Below, in pieces: positions 1 through 12,200 of a stretch of 64,000 nucleotides of DNA. The stretch's first letter is position 1; every line of letters begins with the position of its first letter. The notes under the pieces were generated by a model. It searched no databases. It saw only the letters and a list, made by a program, of their open reading frames with translations, and had not been told where the DNA came from. The stretch covers positions 31,472,901 to 31,536,900 of the forward strand of contig CP099842.1 in NCBI GenBank assembly GCA_030062745.1, in the 5' to 3' direction. The position numbers and the translations under genes are program-made. This DNA comes from Capitulum mitella (lineage: Eukaryota > Arthropoda > Thecostraca > Pollicipedomorpha > Pollicipedidae).

Positions 1-2604
1 TTACAATGGGTCAGACTCACAGCATGACTGAGAAGGTTTGATGCGTTTGGTCCAAGTCGCAGGTGCAGTTTTTTCTGCGGAGCATACTGAACAATGTGCG
101 ATATAAGTGACATACAGTGTCACTCATGACCATGAAATCATGGTCTTTGCCACGAAAGCTGGACCAAGCCAATGACATGCCTGACATTTCTGCTTCCTGA
201 ATTGGCGTTCAGTCTGGCGGCTGATGAGCTGTGTCACAGAGCCATGAAAACACGGACAAAGCCTACCGCCTTTAACGAGAGCAGCACTGTCCTTCCGGCT
301 TAAAAGCTCATGTTCGCACATACCGAGGGCGCCGAGCAAGCCAGCGCTGGGCTGTTCGCCGATCGAAAGTACGAAGAATTCATTTTTGTGAGAAGCCAAT
401 TGGCCGGCGCCTGTGCATCTCGTTGGCGTCCCCCCGATCCCCGGCCAAGGGTCGGGCGGGCGTCTTCTCGAAAAAAAACAGTGCCTCGGACCTCCTCAGC
501 CGCCGCCGAAAGATTCGTCTGAGAACTACCGTCGCGGCAGCTCGCACTCTAGACGCGCTATCACACATTAAGTGGCCTAGCCTCTTCTGCTTTGGCCCCT
601 GTTTGATGTCTTCCAGGCGCGTCCAGTGCGGACAAGAAACCATCGCGGGCAAAACGGATACCATGTCCAAGTGCATCGGATCTCGAGCCACTGCCGCGCT
701 ATGGACGATCCCGGGCGTGCCGAACAGGTGCCTTATCTGAAGATCGCCGCCAACCGCCTGGGTGGCGTAGGCGTCATCAGAAGCTGCAAGATCGGCAGCA
801 AACGGTAGTTCGTCTGAACCTACCGGAGATCGAGCAGAACCCGGTGTAAACTGCATCAGATATCGTCATTGGCGGCCGTATGAACAGAAGAACATTATCA
901 TCCATAATTTCTTGACTCTTGACAACGTGCAACGAAGAAAAGTGATAGCGATCAAGTGGCGTTTGATTGTATGTTAAAGAATAACATGACTGCACAATCC
1001 TCCATACTTTTTCCGTGGTATTGTCTTTCCTCTGAACAGATGGGTTGTTCATTTTGCTTAAAAATGCCTTCAGTGTGATGGTAGATGATACGAACACTTA
1101 ATTGCTTGTACTTTGGCCCATTACCAAGGAACAGAGATGAAATAATGGTATGTAGTCAGAGACGCCGATGATTCCTGCAGAATGCTGAAGATCCTGCCAA
1201 AGAGCAGATCCATCGTGCAACGGAGCGCATAGTTCATCGCATCGCCGTAAGCCACCTGACGTCGGAGGCCATCCAAAGCGCGCCTGGTAATGTTTTTCAA
1301 ATAATATCTTGAAACTCATTCGAGCCGCTAAACCAAGTGCTATGGCTAATTGCTACTTCATGCACCTATTTAAATTTGCATATCGCGGCTAGAATCACGA
1401 CTCCTGCAGTGACGGCAGGATCTGTCGTGATCCTGCCGTCATGATGAACTGTCTGAAATACAGACTTTGGTTGCTTCGGCGTCCCAGTGGGAGAGGTGTA
1501 GTGGAAATGTTGTAGCCTACGACGCCCGTTCCTTTCTTTGGCGTCCAGCCGGTCTGCGGCCAAGGGTCAGGGGGGGGGGGGGCGCAACGAGATGGAACAG
1601 TGCCTCAGGCCGCCCCAACCGAGTGCTTGTTCTCAGTCAAATATACTGGCAGCGCTGTCAATAGATTCGACTGAGTACTACCGTCGTGTTCGGACGCACA
1701 ACGAAAAGTTACCACACACTTTGCATCTTTCGCGATCAGTCTGACCTACAGGTCATGCGGCAGTTTTGCTGTTCTTGCATAGATATATGGATATCATGGA
1801 AACAGAACGTTTTTGAAAGCATGGGATCCGGATGCCTGGGTGCGATAAATGGTTCCTTCTTCCGTGATGAAAACCGGTACCCACGCTCCCCGGTAACAGT
1901 CCCGTTAAAGCTTCCTGAAAAGAAAGGCCCTTCGCCTCAGGGTGGTGGACCAATGCCCCGTAGCCCATCAAAATTTAGATCTCCCCAGCGTCCATACCGC
2001 CGTGCGCCACGTAACGTTCGTTCATCGGAGAGGCCTCGCTCTACCAAACGCCTCGTCTGTCCGGAAAGACCGTCTGGCTGAGGATGTTCCCGTGTGCCTC
2101 GGAGCGTCTTCTGTCTGCGTGTGCCGCCTGCCGCCAGACAATGCCAACCTCTGTCTGGAGATGCCGCCGTCTGCCCGAGAGAGGGAATGCCCTCCTTTGT
2201 CCGGGAAGCGGGGGGAGGCACTGCGTCCCAGCCGCAGCCTGCCCTCTGCCGCCCAGATGCCGGCGCCGAGCACGCAAGGCCGACGCCGGCCGATTGCCGG
2301 TCGTTGCGGCGGCGAGCGGCGGCGGCGATGGCAATCGCGGAAAATGAGCGGGCGCGGAACGAGTTCTCTCGGTCGGAATCCGGTCGGAAGGGCCGGCGCT
2401 GGCCGCCCGCCTCCCGGAAAAGGGAAGCTCAGGCACGGAAGGGCTCGCCGCCGCCACACACGCCGTGGCATAAGGCTGCTGCTGCGGACCAGGACGGCGT
2501 CCACGCCGGCTCGGAGGCAGCAGCGGCGGAACGTGTTCCGGCAAGGTTTTTTCCTTTTTTATTATGTTGTCTTTTTTACTCCTCGAGCTATTTCTTTTAT
2601 GCAG

Positions 2605-2700
2605 TACCATAGGATTTATGTTAAATTTCGTCAGTTAAGGGGAGACACTTTGCCCCGCTGCCCCCTCCCCCCGCTTCCGCCGCCACTGTTCGGAGGCCAC
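2605..2700 (+). repeat. Dispersed repeat, GTTAAATTTCG.CAGTTAAGGGG type
   Basis: TTAAATTTCGTCAGTTAAGG is followed by GGAGACACTTTGCCCCG and a C-rich tract ending CGCCGCC. The same order is seen at 32.24 kb. Confidence 0.65.
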
Positions 2701-3037
2701 CGAAGCTTCCAGTAGATTGGGTGGACGTCACAAGGTGTTTTTGGCTTCAATATATCACCGTGTCCTGTAAGCAACTTATGTACGTTAACGCATGCCTGAA
2801 GATGAAACCAAATGCGCTTTGAATAGCAACTTCTTCCAGCTTAAGTCGCTTTGATAAATACCGCCGCCAGAAATCGACTTCGTTAGTACTGAGAGCGTTT
2901 TAGTGTGGTCGTTTTGAAGCTCACTGGCGATGAAAATTGGAGTTTACTGTTGCCTCTCATTTTCGCAGGCTGATTTCTAGTTTTACAGAAGGACCAGGAA
3001 AGAATGGGAAAGAGGAAAGTCGGACATCGTTGAATGA

Positions 3038-3090
3038 CAGAGAGAGAGAGAGAGAGAGGGCAAGACAGGGAGAGAGAGAAAGAAAAGAAA
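3038..3090 (+). repeat. Short (GA)n-rich microsatellite
   Basis: An imperfect GA/GGGAGA run of about 50 bases. Confidence 0.85.
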
Positions 3091-4361
3091 AATATGCCGT
3101 GTGACTGTGCATTTAAAAAAATAACAAATTCCGCTCCTGTGGTGCATGACATGATCCAACACGGAGTCAAATCCGAAGCTGAGAATTGCGAATGAAGCGC
3201 GGATTGTTGGAGCGTAGCCGTGGGAACTGACATTGACCCGCCGAGGAATAAAACTTAGAGCACCGCCGCTTTCTGAGACGACCGATGGAAAAGATACTCC
3301 GAATCTGGAAACTCGCATGTGGATTTTCCCCAGAATCGGGCTGCCGCCCGTTTAATCCCCTAATCCTGCCGGCAACACAGTCGAGACACGCTAAACTAAT
3401 GCAGCCATTTTTGGACGACCACAGAGCGGCAGCTCTGCTGCTAATGTCATAACGTGTTTCGGCTTAAGCTGGACACTGATAGTGTTGGCAATGACAGATT
3501 CTATGACAATGGAAGCAGAAGATTTCTTTCGCCAAGATTTACCACGCGGATTGAGTCGCATTGTTCTCGGACATTACACGCTGAGAAACTGTCATGTCTG
3601 CAAAAAAGCTGACAGCTTCTGTTGGTCATTTGCAAAATCTTTAGCGCCGGTGAAATCTTTGATGGAAACATCGCGGCTAACATGCATTACACAGAAATCC
3701 GCCACACCGCAGCTTATTAATGGTCTTATACTAAAATTTTGTCATCTCACCATGAAGACGTCATAAGATGCCGCAGAAAACAAGCGTTGAATCTCCACGC
3801 TCTCGTGGAAGTCTTGTCTATTGAAAAGGACGCTGTAATCGATATGCAATTAGTGCAATGTCAACAGACGATATAAGCCGATTAGTCCGTAGTGACGGTC
3901 ATAATGGTGTTTTTTTTCGGGGGGGGAATCACGGATTGCAAGGTAAAAGGAAACAAAAGCACGATGTCGTTCAATGAATAACGTTCAAAACATCTGAGTA
4001 TGGTGTGGCATGATTGATCATTATGATTTGCGGAGTCAGTTATCTAAAATTTCCACAGCGGCTTCGTGTAATTGCCCAATCTAATCCTTTAATGGATCAT
4101 CGCATATTAAAAATGCTTTCTTAAAAATCAGCAGTGACGTGTCGACGGTAAAAACACAACTCCGCGGAGGTGGCCTGTAAACAACTGTATCATGGCTAAT
4201 AACAAAAGCCTCTCAGGAAGACATACAAGGTCATTCGGACGCTTATCCCCCTCTTCATCCGTTTTGATGGACAAGCCGCGATTCGCCGGCACGTGCGGAG
4301 TCTTCCGACGTCACGCAACACAGCGGACGGGAGCCCGACAAAGGCGGCTGCGCCCGCTCCC

Positions 4362-4840
4362 GCCCGGCGCAGTCTGACACCGCTCCCGCCCGGCGCAGTC
4401 TGACACCTGTCCTGTCTCTCGGATCGCCCGGCGCAGTCTGACACCTGTCCTGTCTCTCGGATCGCCCGGCGCAGTCTGACACCTGTCCTGTCTCTCGGAT
4501 CGCCCGGCGCAGTCTGGCACCTGTCCTGTCTCTCGGATCGCCCGGCGCAGTCTGACACCTATCCTGCTCTCGGATCGCCCGGCGCAGTCTGACACCTGTC
4601 CTGTCTCTCGGATCGCCCGGCGCAGTCTGACACCTGTCCTGTCTCTCGGATCGCCCGGCGCAGTCTGGCACCTGTCCTGTCTCTCGGATCGCCCGGCGCA
4701 GTCTGGCACCGCTCCCGCCCGGCGCAGTCTGACACCTGTCCTGTCTCTCGGATCGCCCGGCGCAGTCTGACACCTGTCCTGTCTCTCGGATCGCCCGGCG
4801 CAGTCTGACACCTGTCCTGTCTCTCGGATCGCCCGGCGCC
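4362..4840 (+). repeat. 38-bp minisatellite, about 13 units
   Basis: The unit core is GCCCGGCGCAGTCTGACA, joined by CCTGTCCTGTCTCTCGGAT. Most units are 38 bp; a 26-bp short form with CCGCTCCC lies near both ends, and one unit lacks one base. Because 38 is not a multiple of three, all minus-strand frames read as repeated Arg/Gly/Asp-rich peptide; these are not genes. Confidence 0.95.
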
Positions 4841-6010
4841 GTCTGCAGCTTCACTGCAGACGGCACGGCCTGGGCCGGCCGCTGGGACAACACCGCAACA
4901 GTCTGTCCAGCCCCGAGGCCTCCGACCGTTCGTGAGAGCAGGCGATTCTCCCGGGCTTTCCTGCCTCTTCCGATCCCGTGCGAGAAGACCGCACCGAAAA
5001 CGTGCTCTGCCTTCTTCAGCGAACGAAGACGGGATGAAAAGGTACCATTTCTTTCAGCACTGCTACAAAAAAATGCGGGTTACCAACCGCGTGTTATGTC
5101 ACTTTTCGAAATTAAATGTCGATTTAACCACATCTGTAACAGACATTCCGTTAACTCCCGATGGAACACAGACTGGCGCCATTTTGCGTCCGATCCTGCG
5201 TTGACCAAGGTGAAGTGTTGCGTCATCCAAGTCCCGTTCAGGAACTGGCCTGCGAGGCCCACACGTTGGCCTAGATTGGCACATTCTGCCAAAGGACGTT
5301 CATACACTAACATGAGACGTGTCACATATATATCGACAGGCACACCCAGCTAACCCGCAGTTACTTTGCCTGGCGCCGAGGTAAGTCCCCGGTAAGTATG
5401 GCGACCTCCATGCGAATCTCAAGCAATCCGCACGCCAAGTTACACGCGCCGTGATTCTTCCGAAGGCAGTGATTCCTCTCGGCAATGCGAACGCCAGAAT
5501 CAATAAAGTTCAAGTAGTGTCCGAGAACAAACTTTACAGCATTGCACCAGGGCCGATGTCGGTAACCAGCGAAAAAGAGGCTCGCGAACGGGGTTCTGGG
5601 CACTATTTTGCTGCGCCGGAAACTCGGGACACGACGTTTACTAGATGAAGCAATAACACGTCTCGGTCGGCAACGGGGCCAATACAAAACGGGAACAACC
5701 GGAACTCCATCGGAATCCAGCGGCATGCCTGGTTTAGACTGGCCTGGTAACAGGCCCGCTACGAACACTCAGTAAGCCATGGCCACGCAATGTGTGTTGT
5801 GTCGCGGAGAACACAGGCCAACTCCTTGTTGCGATATACGATATTTGAGCAGGCCTCTCTGCCTCGACGTGTTTTTGCAGCGAGCGTGTTAACAGGGAAC
5901 ACAGTGACGAAAGCGTTTGACCTGGGGTTTTTGCTTCTCCCATTTCAACGTCTTAATGTTCTCGACTTCCTCACGATGACGCGACGAAGCAAGAAGTTCC
6001 TTCAGTCCGA
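4841..6010. other. Unassigned DNA downstream of the CNDP2-like gene
   Basis: I see no gene, repeat or transposon signature. Short overlapping open frames have no recognisable domain. Confidence 0.55.
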
Positions 6011-6016
6011 TTTATT
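6011..6016 (-). terminator. Poly(A) signal AATAAA of the CNDP2-like gene
   Basis: A canonical AATAAA on the minus strand lies about 230 bases past the stop codon, a normal distance for a short 3' UTR. No transcript evidence is available here. Confidence 0.55.
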
Positions 6017-6246
6017 ATAATCAAAGCCTGTAAACAAGAGCGCGCTGATCACGCAGCATAAATGGGTAATCAAAAACAGTTCACCGCGTAACCAGAGGAC
6101 CCCCACGCGCCCGCTCCGCGATGCCGGTTCCGAGTCGGCCCAGCGGCGGCGGCCGGTACACAGCGCAGTCACTCGGCGCCGATCCCGACCGGAAGGCTCG
6201 GTCCAGGCCGCCTCCCTGGACGGCCGCCGTTCCGCCGGACGCTGCG

Positions 6247-6297
6247 TCACTCCTTGATCTGGGCCACCTCGTTCATGTACGAGCCCAGCACCTTGAT
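6247..6297 (-). CDS. CNDP2: CNDP2-like terminal exon (residues 452-467)
   Basis: The acceptor is CCCCCAG|ATC. It encodes [16 protein letters not shown] and a TGA stop at 6247-6249, lining up with the C-terminal helix of CNDP2. It is only 16 codons and phase 0 with the preceding exon. Confidence 0.9.
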   Translation of the reverse strand: MKVLGSYMNEVAQIKE

Positions 6298-9200
6298 CTG
6301 GGGGCACACGGCGCGTCACAGAGTCACAGAGCGTCACAGAGCGTCACAGAGCGACTGGAAAGAGGCGGGGAGCCGGCACTGGCCGCGGCTGGCGACGTGT
6401 TCGCGGCCACAGCGGCGTCTCTGAGAGAGGCTGAGCCGCCATCTGCGCCCTGTGTAACCGATAATGGCTCAGCTGCTTCGGTATCAAACAACATTTTCAG
6501 TCATTTATACACATATATACACACATATAATATATGTATATGGTCTTCATATTATTCCAAATAATATAAGCATTTAGCATGACTAGCATTACTACTTTTC
6601 CGTTGCCATTACTTGTTTTTAACTGAAAAAACAAAAATTGAACAAACAAATAAACTCATGACAATGTTTGCAGTCTTAGTAATCACCTGAAAAAAACACA
6701 GCAGACAAAACGCCGAAGAAATAAAACACAACTCCCGGAATAGTTTGTGGACAAAACGGCTCACAGGCCGACGCACTACGGATGGAAATGTAAAACTCTG
6801 AACGACATAAGCTATCCTCTGATGAAATATGCACGGTGTAGTGTCACGCGGTTGCAAACTTAGCATAAACCTGTAAAGCACGTTACGGTCAGCTGGATCA
6901 CCGTTCAATGTAACGTTTTCTGATCGCTGAAGTAAGACTCATTGGGCCTCCGGCCAACCTCGTAGTCATGATCAGCATGCTATATACTTTGTAAATGGAA
7001 CGCGTGGAATGTCGAAAATCACCTAAGACTTCACATTGCATTTCTCAGCACATCACGAGCCCAGATCCCTACTTTCGTCAGATAATGTCCCGTTCCGCCA
7101 GCGTTTCTGTTAGGAGTCTCCGGGATTCCGGGCCGCTCAGTGACGGCCGCGTGCGTCCAGTGTCCGCGTGCGTCCAGTGACCACGCGCGTCCAGTGACTG
7201 CGCGCGGCGCCGGCCGGCCCGGTACTCACGCCCTGGATGTAGTTGCGCACGTTGATCTTCTCGTTCTGAGAGTGAGCGCCGTCGTCGCAGGCGCCCACCG
7301 GCAGCAGCATCACGTTCTTGCCGGTGACCTCCTGCAGACGGCCGGGTCGGTGTCACACGGCGCCACGGCGGGCGGCGGAAGGCGGCACGGGGACAACGGC
7401 AGCACGGCCGCACACGACCATGCAGTGGAGCGTTAGTACAAAAGGCTGGGTGTTCGCCATGAGTTCGTGAAAAGCTCACGAACCGCTGTTCGTTTGTGTT
7501 GGTGTTCGTTCGCGACGTCGGCCGCCGGCCGGCCAGATGTTGACGAACACGCCCTGTTCGCGAACAGTTCGTTGGTGTGCGTTTGTTACTCGAAGCTGGC
7601 AGACGCCCAACATTGCTAACACACGGTATGGTGTGTGGCACACCGAGGCCGAACGAGGTGCTGTATCCAACATATCCCTTTCCAATGACGAGTAATGCTT
7701 AGAGCATATCGTGACGCCATTACCAACCGTCAAAAGCACCAAAAAAACGCCGATGAGCCTAGAATCAAAAACCTTAACGCGCCCTTTCCGGCTTCAAATC
7801 ATGCCACATTACTTCTCGGTGAATCACTGAGCGCCGGCACTGAGCGTCGGGTTAACGCCAGGCGAGTCGCGCGCCTCTGTGTAGCCGCCGGCGTGCGGGC
7901 AGCGCAGAGGCGCGGGCGACCGCCGGCCGCCCTACCTGGAATGTCAGAGTGACGGGAATGCTGCCGCCCTCGCGGGTCAGGTCGGGGTTCACGCCGAACA
8001 CAGACTTCATGGCCTTGACGCCAGCCTGGTAGTGCGGGTGGTGGGGGTCCGTGACCCAGCAGCGGCCGCCGTGGAACATGTACGCCTGGAGCAGGGAACA
8101 AGGTCACATCAGGGTAACAGCGGTCCGACACGGTAACACTACACCAGCTGCAGCCTCTGTGAAATATGCAGGTTCAGAGGTAAATGGCAAGGTGGTCACA
8201 GCGTCCCTCCGAAGCGCGAAATCCCGCTTCGCGCTTGCGAACTGGACTAGTTTCTCTTTCACCGTGAAAACGGCAAGAAGGGCATGTCTTTTGTACCAGG
8301 GCACCTGTTGGGTTTAGTTGTCCGAACGGGCAACATGTGCATGTGTGCCCAAAACAGACCAACTGGTAATGACAACGGCTGGGTCAGTGTGGTATCACAA
8401 TGCTTGAGACGGTCGCAGTGAGAAATCAAATCAAAAACAGAACTGGTGCCCGCGGAACGCCACAATCGGCGAAACCTTCCACCAGTCCTAGTCACAGGCA
8501 CTTAGTCACAAGCCAGATAATATGTGCAAACAGACCACTTCAGCATGCAGATCAAAACAAAGCTCTCGACCACTCAGGAAAACGACGGATCACTTCCTAC
8601 CACGAGAGGCATCGGCTAATCAAAACGACGAGGACGTTTCGGACAATGGAGGGAACAGTGAGGGTTTGGCTGGAATTTTTTCGTTCAAATGCATTCAACG
8701 GTACCATCGACGTAGCTATTAACGGCTAACGGATATCCCATATACCAATAACGACACAAAGTCCTAGCAACCAGCAACATGCGCCAAACGACGGAACCTT
8801 GATGGCTTGGACGACAGAAGGATGTAACCGTATGTAAATAAATACAATAAATAATTAATGAATTAACAGATAAAGAAATAAAACAAAAAACCTTGCCAAA
8901 CAACCTGTCATTTGCAGCAATAGTGACAGGAGTTCCTCACAAAAGGAGAATCCTCCCTAACCCCCCACAACTTCCCCGCTGCCTCGTGCGCGCACCTTCA
9001 TCTCGTTGGGGCTGCCGCGCTTCGACCACTGCTTGTTCAGATAGTCGACGACGCACTTTTCCACCGATTCGGGCGTCTGGTTGGGCACGATACGCACCGA
9101 GAACTTGCCCGTCACCTTCATCGGGATCACCGTCTTGGCGCCGGCCTCAGAGAACGCGCCGTGGATGCCGTGCAGCGACAGCGACGGGTGGCGCCACCGG

Positions 9201-12200
9201 TGCATCAGTATCTCTGCCTGCCGACAGATGGTAGCAAGGTCACGGTCAGGCGCCGACCGCGCCCGACGTGGTTCCACGCGCCAGCCACGTGCCAAAGGGG
9301 CACCAAGGAATAAAGACAGCAGTGCTGTTTCACGAGCCAAATTAGAAGCAGACGACCACTTCCCTTCCGTCCAGTCGCTGAATGTGGAACTAGTCGCGTC
9401 CCTGTCGGCACGGTTTGAACCGAAGCCACCTTTTCGGAGGGCACCGTCGCCCAGTTCTATCGCCCCCAACCGTGACGCTTGCCCGGGCGGCAATGGATGC
9501 CGTACAGCCGTACCTTGTCGCCCTTCTGGATGCAGCAGTTGGTGCCGATGTCCCTGCGGTAGTCCTCCGGATCGAAGTCGATGTCCTTGTACAGCGCGCG
9601 TTCCTGCGGTGTCAGCGGCGCCACCTGGTCGTAGATGCCGTCCACCAGGATCTTGCCGCGCGCGTCCACCAGCGTGTTCATCAGGTATATCAGGTCGGCC
9701 ATCGCCTCGTGACTGGCGGCACGGGTTATGGAGGTCAGCTGACGCACTGTGAAAAGGATCTAAGATGTGACTTTTGGTGCCTGACGCCCTCGCAAGAATT
9801 ACCAAATAAAATTTCATAGCGGCAAGTTGCGACAGGTTCAAATTTCAGGAGGAGCACACAGGAGAAACGTTGCACTGATAACCAGAATCATTTTTAAAGA
9901 ACCGGCAAACAGCTTTTTGAGCCCGGCCTTAACAGCTATAATACATGTACGAGAATGAACGATTTCATTCTTTCCAAGAAACGACTTCATGCTATGTCTT
10001 ATACGACAAAATGTCCCAAAAAGAAATTCGTCAGAGCCAGGGACCATACCCATCCCTGGATGTTCCGTCGCACTCGCCACGGCCGTCGACGCTTACACAG
10101 TGCCGCCGAAGATGCCGCTGTGAAGGTCCTGCTTGGCGCACTGCACCTCGATGAAGAAGTAGCAGACGCCGCGCAGGCCGTACGTGATGCACGGCTTCTC
10201 CTTGCCCAGCCAGTAGTTGTCCGAGATGCAGACGTAGTCGACGCCCTTGAGGAACTTGTCCTTCTCGGCGGCCAGCAGCTCGTCCAGGCCCTCCGAGCCG
10301 GACTCCTCCATGCCTTCAAACACGAACTGCGAAGGAGAACCTGTTACAGCACACGAAGAGCAGATTTCAACGTCGTCAGCGCCGGTGGGCAGCGGTCGAA
10401 ACCATGAACACGGCGGGACCGTGCTCCTCTGGGCTCTGGAGAAAAAGGAGCACCACGGACAACGCCGTCACAGTGGAGGGAGCACTCGTCGTCCCGCTGC
10501 ATCTGTAGTGCATGTGCTCCCGTAAGGACACCACAATGTTCGCGTACGGACACGACTGTCTTCACTTTAAATTTGCTTTACTTGAACAACATGCTTGTAC
10601 GGGCACCTGAAGCATACTGAGCAGAATATCTTACCTTTAATATGTATGCATTTTGGGCTGAGATAGCTATGTTGTAGCATATAATAATGAAAAACTTCCA
10701 GTATGAACCGTCTTAAAAATCCATATTTACGGACTTTCAAAAAAAAATTCCCGTGAACATCCTGTGCCCTGTCTATACGTACCCTTCCGTTTTGTCCTCT
10801 GATCTATCCTGCGAGACAATACGAGAGGGCAAACACCAATGAATGCAAAAAACTGGTCGTACTGCATATCATCAATGCGTGATGTCCATACCTAACTATG
10901 ATTCACTGCGTTTTTGACGATACCATGCATTCCTGAGAAAACGAAATGAGAGCCAAAAACGTGACCAACAACAGTTTTTTAGACCAGCCGAATCCATTCC
11001 TCAGAACAAACAAAGACGCCGTATTACTCGTCAACAGAACAGGTCAGGCAACAAGAATAGGTCAGAAGGTCTAGCGTTCAACATTGTCACATCCTAACTT
11101 AACTACACCGGAAGAACTAGTTACTCCGTCCCAAAAACTTGCCCCTCACTCGACAGCTGATTGTTCTTGACCCATGCTGGTGTCGTCAATTAACAACATC
11201 TAACCAAGGTAAGAGGCATTTCAACATTTTTTCTGCCAACAGTAACAGACAGTGGATCGCAATACGAAGATGAGACGCACAGCAGAAAAAAACACGTTAC
11301 CATGTAGGCTGTTCAAAATGCGGCACATTCCTTTCCGGATTTATGAACGACAGAACCCATCTGCTTCTTCCCTCTTCCCCCTTTCCCCTCCCACCGCAAC
11401 GATGTGCCACTCGTGCACGATTCGTGGCGGATCTCGGCAGTTAAGTCCAAACGCGGCGCGTCAGTCACCCATTTGTCTCTCAACTGGGGCTCACGGGCAC
11501 ACCGACCGCTTCCGATCACAGGCGCCCGGCACTTCACCCACCTTGATGTTGACTGGGATCTTCTGCTTGGTGGCCTGCAGGGCCTCGATGGCGTGCAGCC
11601 AGCAGAGCACGGGGCCCTTGTCGTCCGTGGCGCCGCGGCCGAACAGCTGACCGTCCTTCTCGATCAGCATGAACGGCTCCGTGTTCCAGCCGTCCTCGCG
11701 CTGCGCCGGCTGCACGTCCAGGTGGCCGTACACGCAGAGCGTGCGCAGCGACGGGTCGGCGCCCAGCTGGCCCAGCAGCACCGGCGGCAGCGGCAGCTTC
11801 TCGCCCGACGGCAGCTCCTGGGCAGCCGGGCGCTCCGGTCAGGGCCCGAGGGGCACGATCATGTGTACGGCACCACATGGAGCCGGCTCTACCAGTCCGC
11901 GGACATCAGCCCACTGCGTGAGCACAGTTTCACAGCCGGCGTAAGTGGCCTTCCAGCTGTTTGCACATTTTAATACTTCTATATTTTTTTACCCTATTTG
12001 TACTATTAAACCGCATCTATTTCATCATTCATTTTTTAAGCCAGCCCAGTTCAGTGAGTGCGAAGCGACAACTCCGCGGCCGGAGAAGGCGGCGACACGA
12101 CCGAACAGCGTCCCTCCTCCAGCCAGTCGGAATTCCGATCCTGCCGTCCCGACGGCCCGCTCCGAGCGGCACGCCGCCGCTCCCCCTCCCCCCCGGGGTG

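Larger units (their letters stand above)
1..4361. other. Unassigned DNA
   Basis: No gene recognised. The stretch 2.05-2.55 kb is very GC- and CpG-rich and made of loose CGTCTGTCC/GCCGTCTGCC units. Open frames there run in several directions at once, as expected from composition. Poly-G tracts occur at 1569 and 3919. Confidence 0.6.

Noticed and set aside
1942..2715. Overlapping long open frames on both strands (up to 257 codons)
   Set aside because: The stretch is extremely GC-rich with few stops in any frame. The peptides are Arg/Pro/Ala-rich on both strands with no domain.
3501..3766. Overlapping open frames of 94 and 60 codons
   Set aside because: No domain and no splice context; length is within what chance allows.
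4196..4893. Long minus-strand open frames of Arg/Gly/Asp-rich repeated peptide
   Set aside because: They are translations of the 38-bp minisatellite in three frames. The unit length is not a multiple of three and there is no start or splice context.
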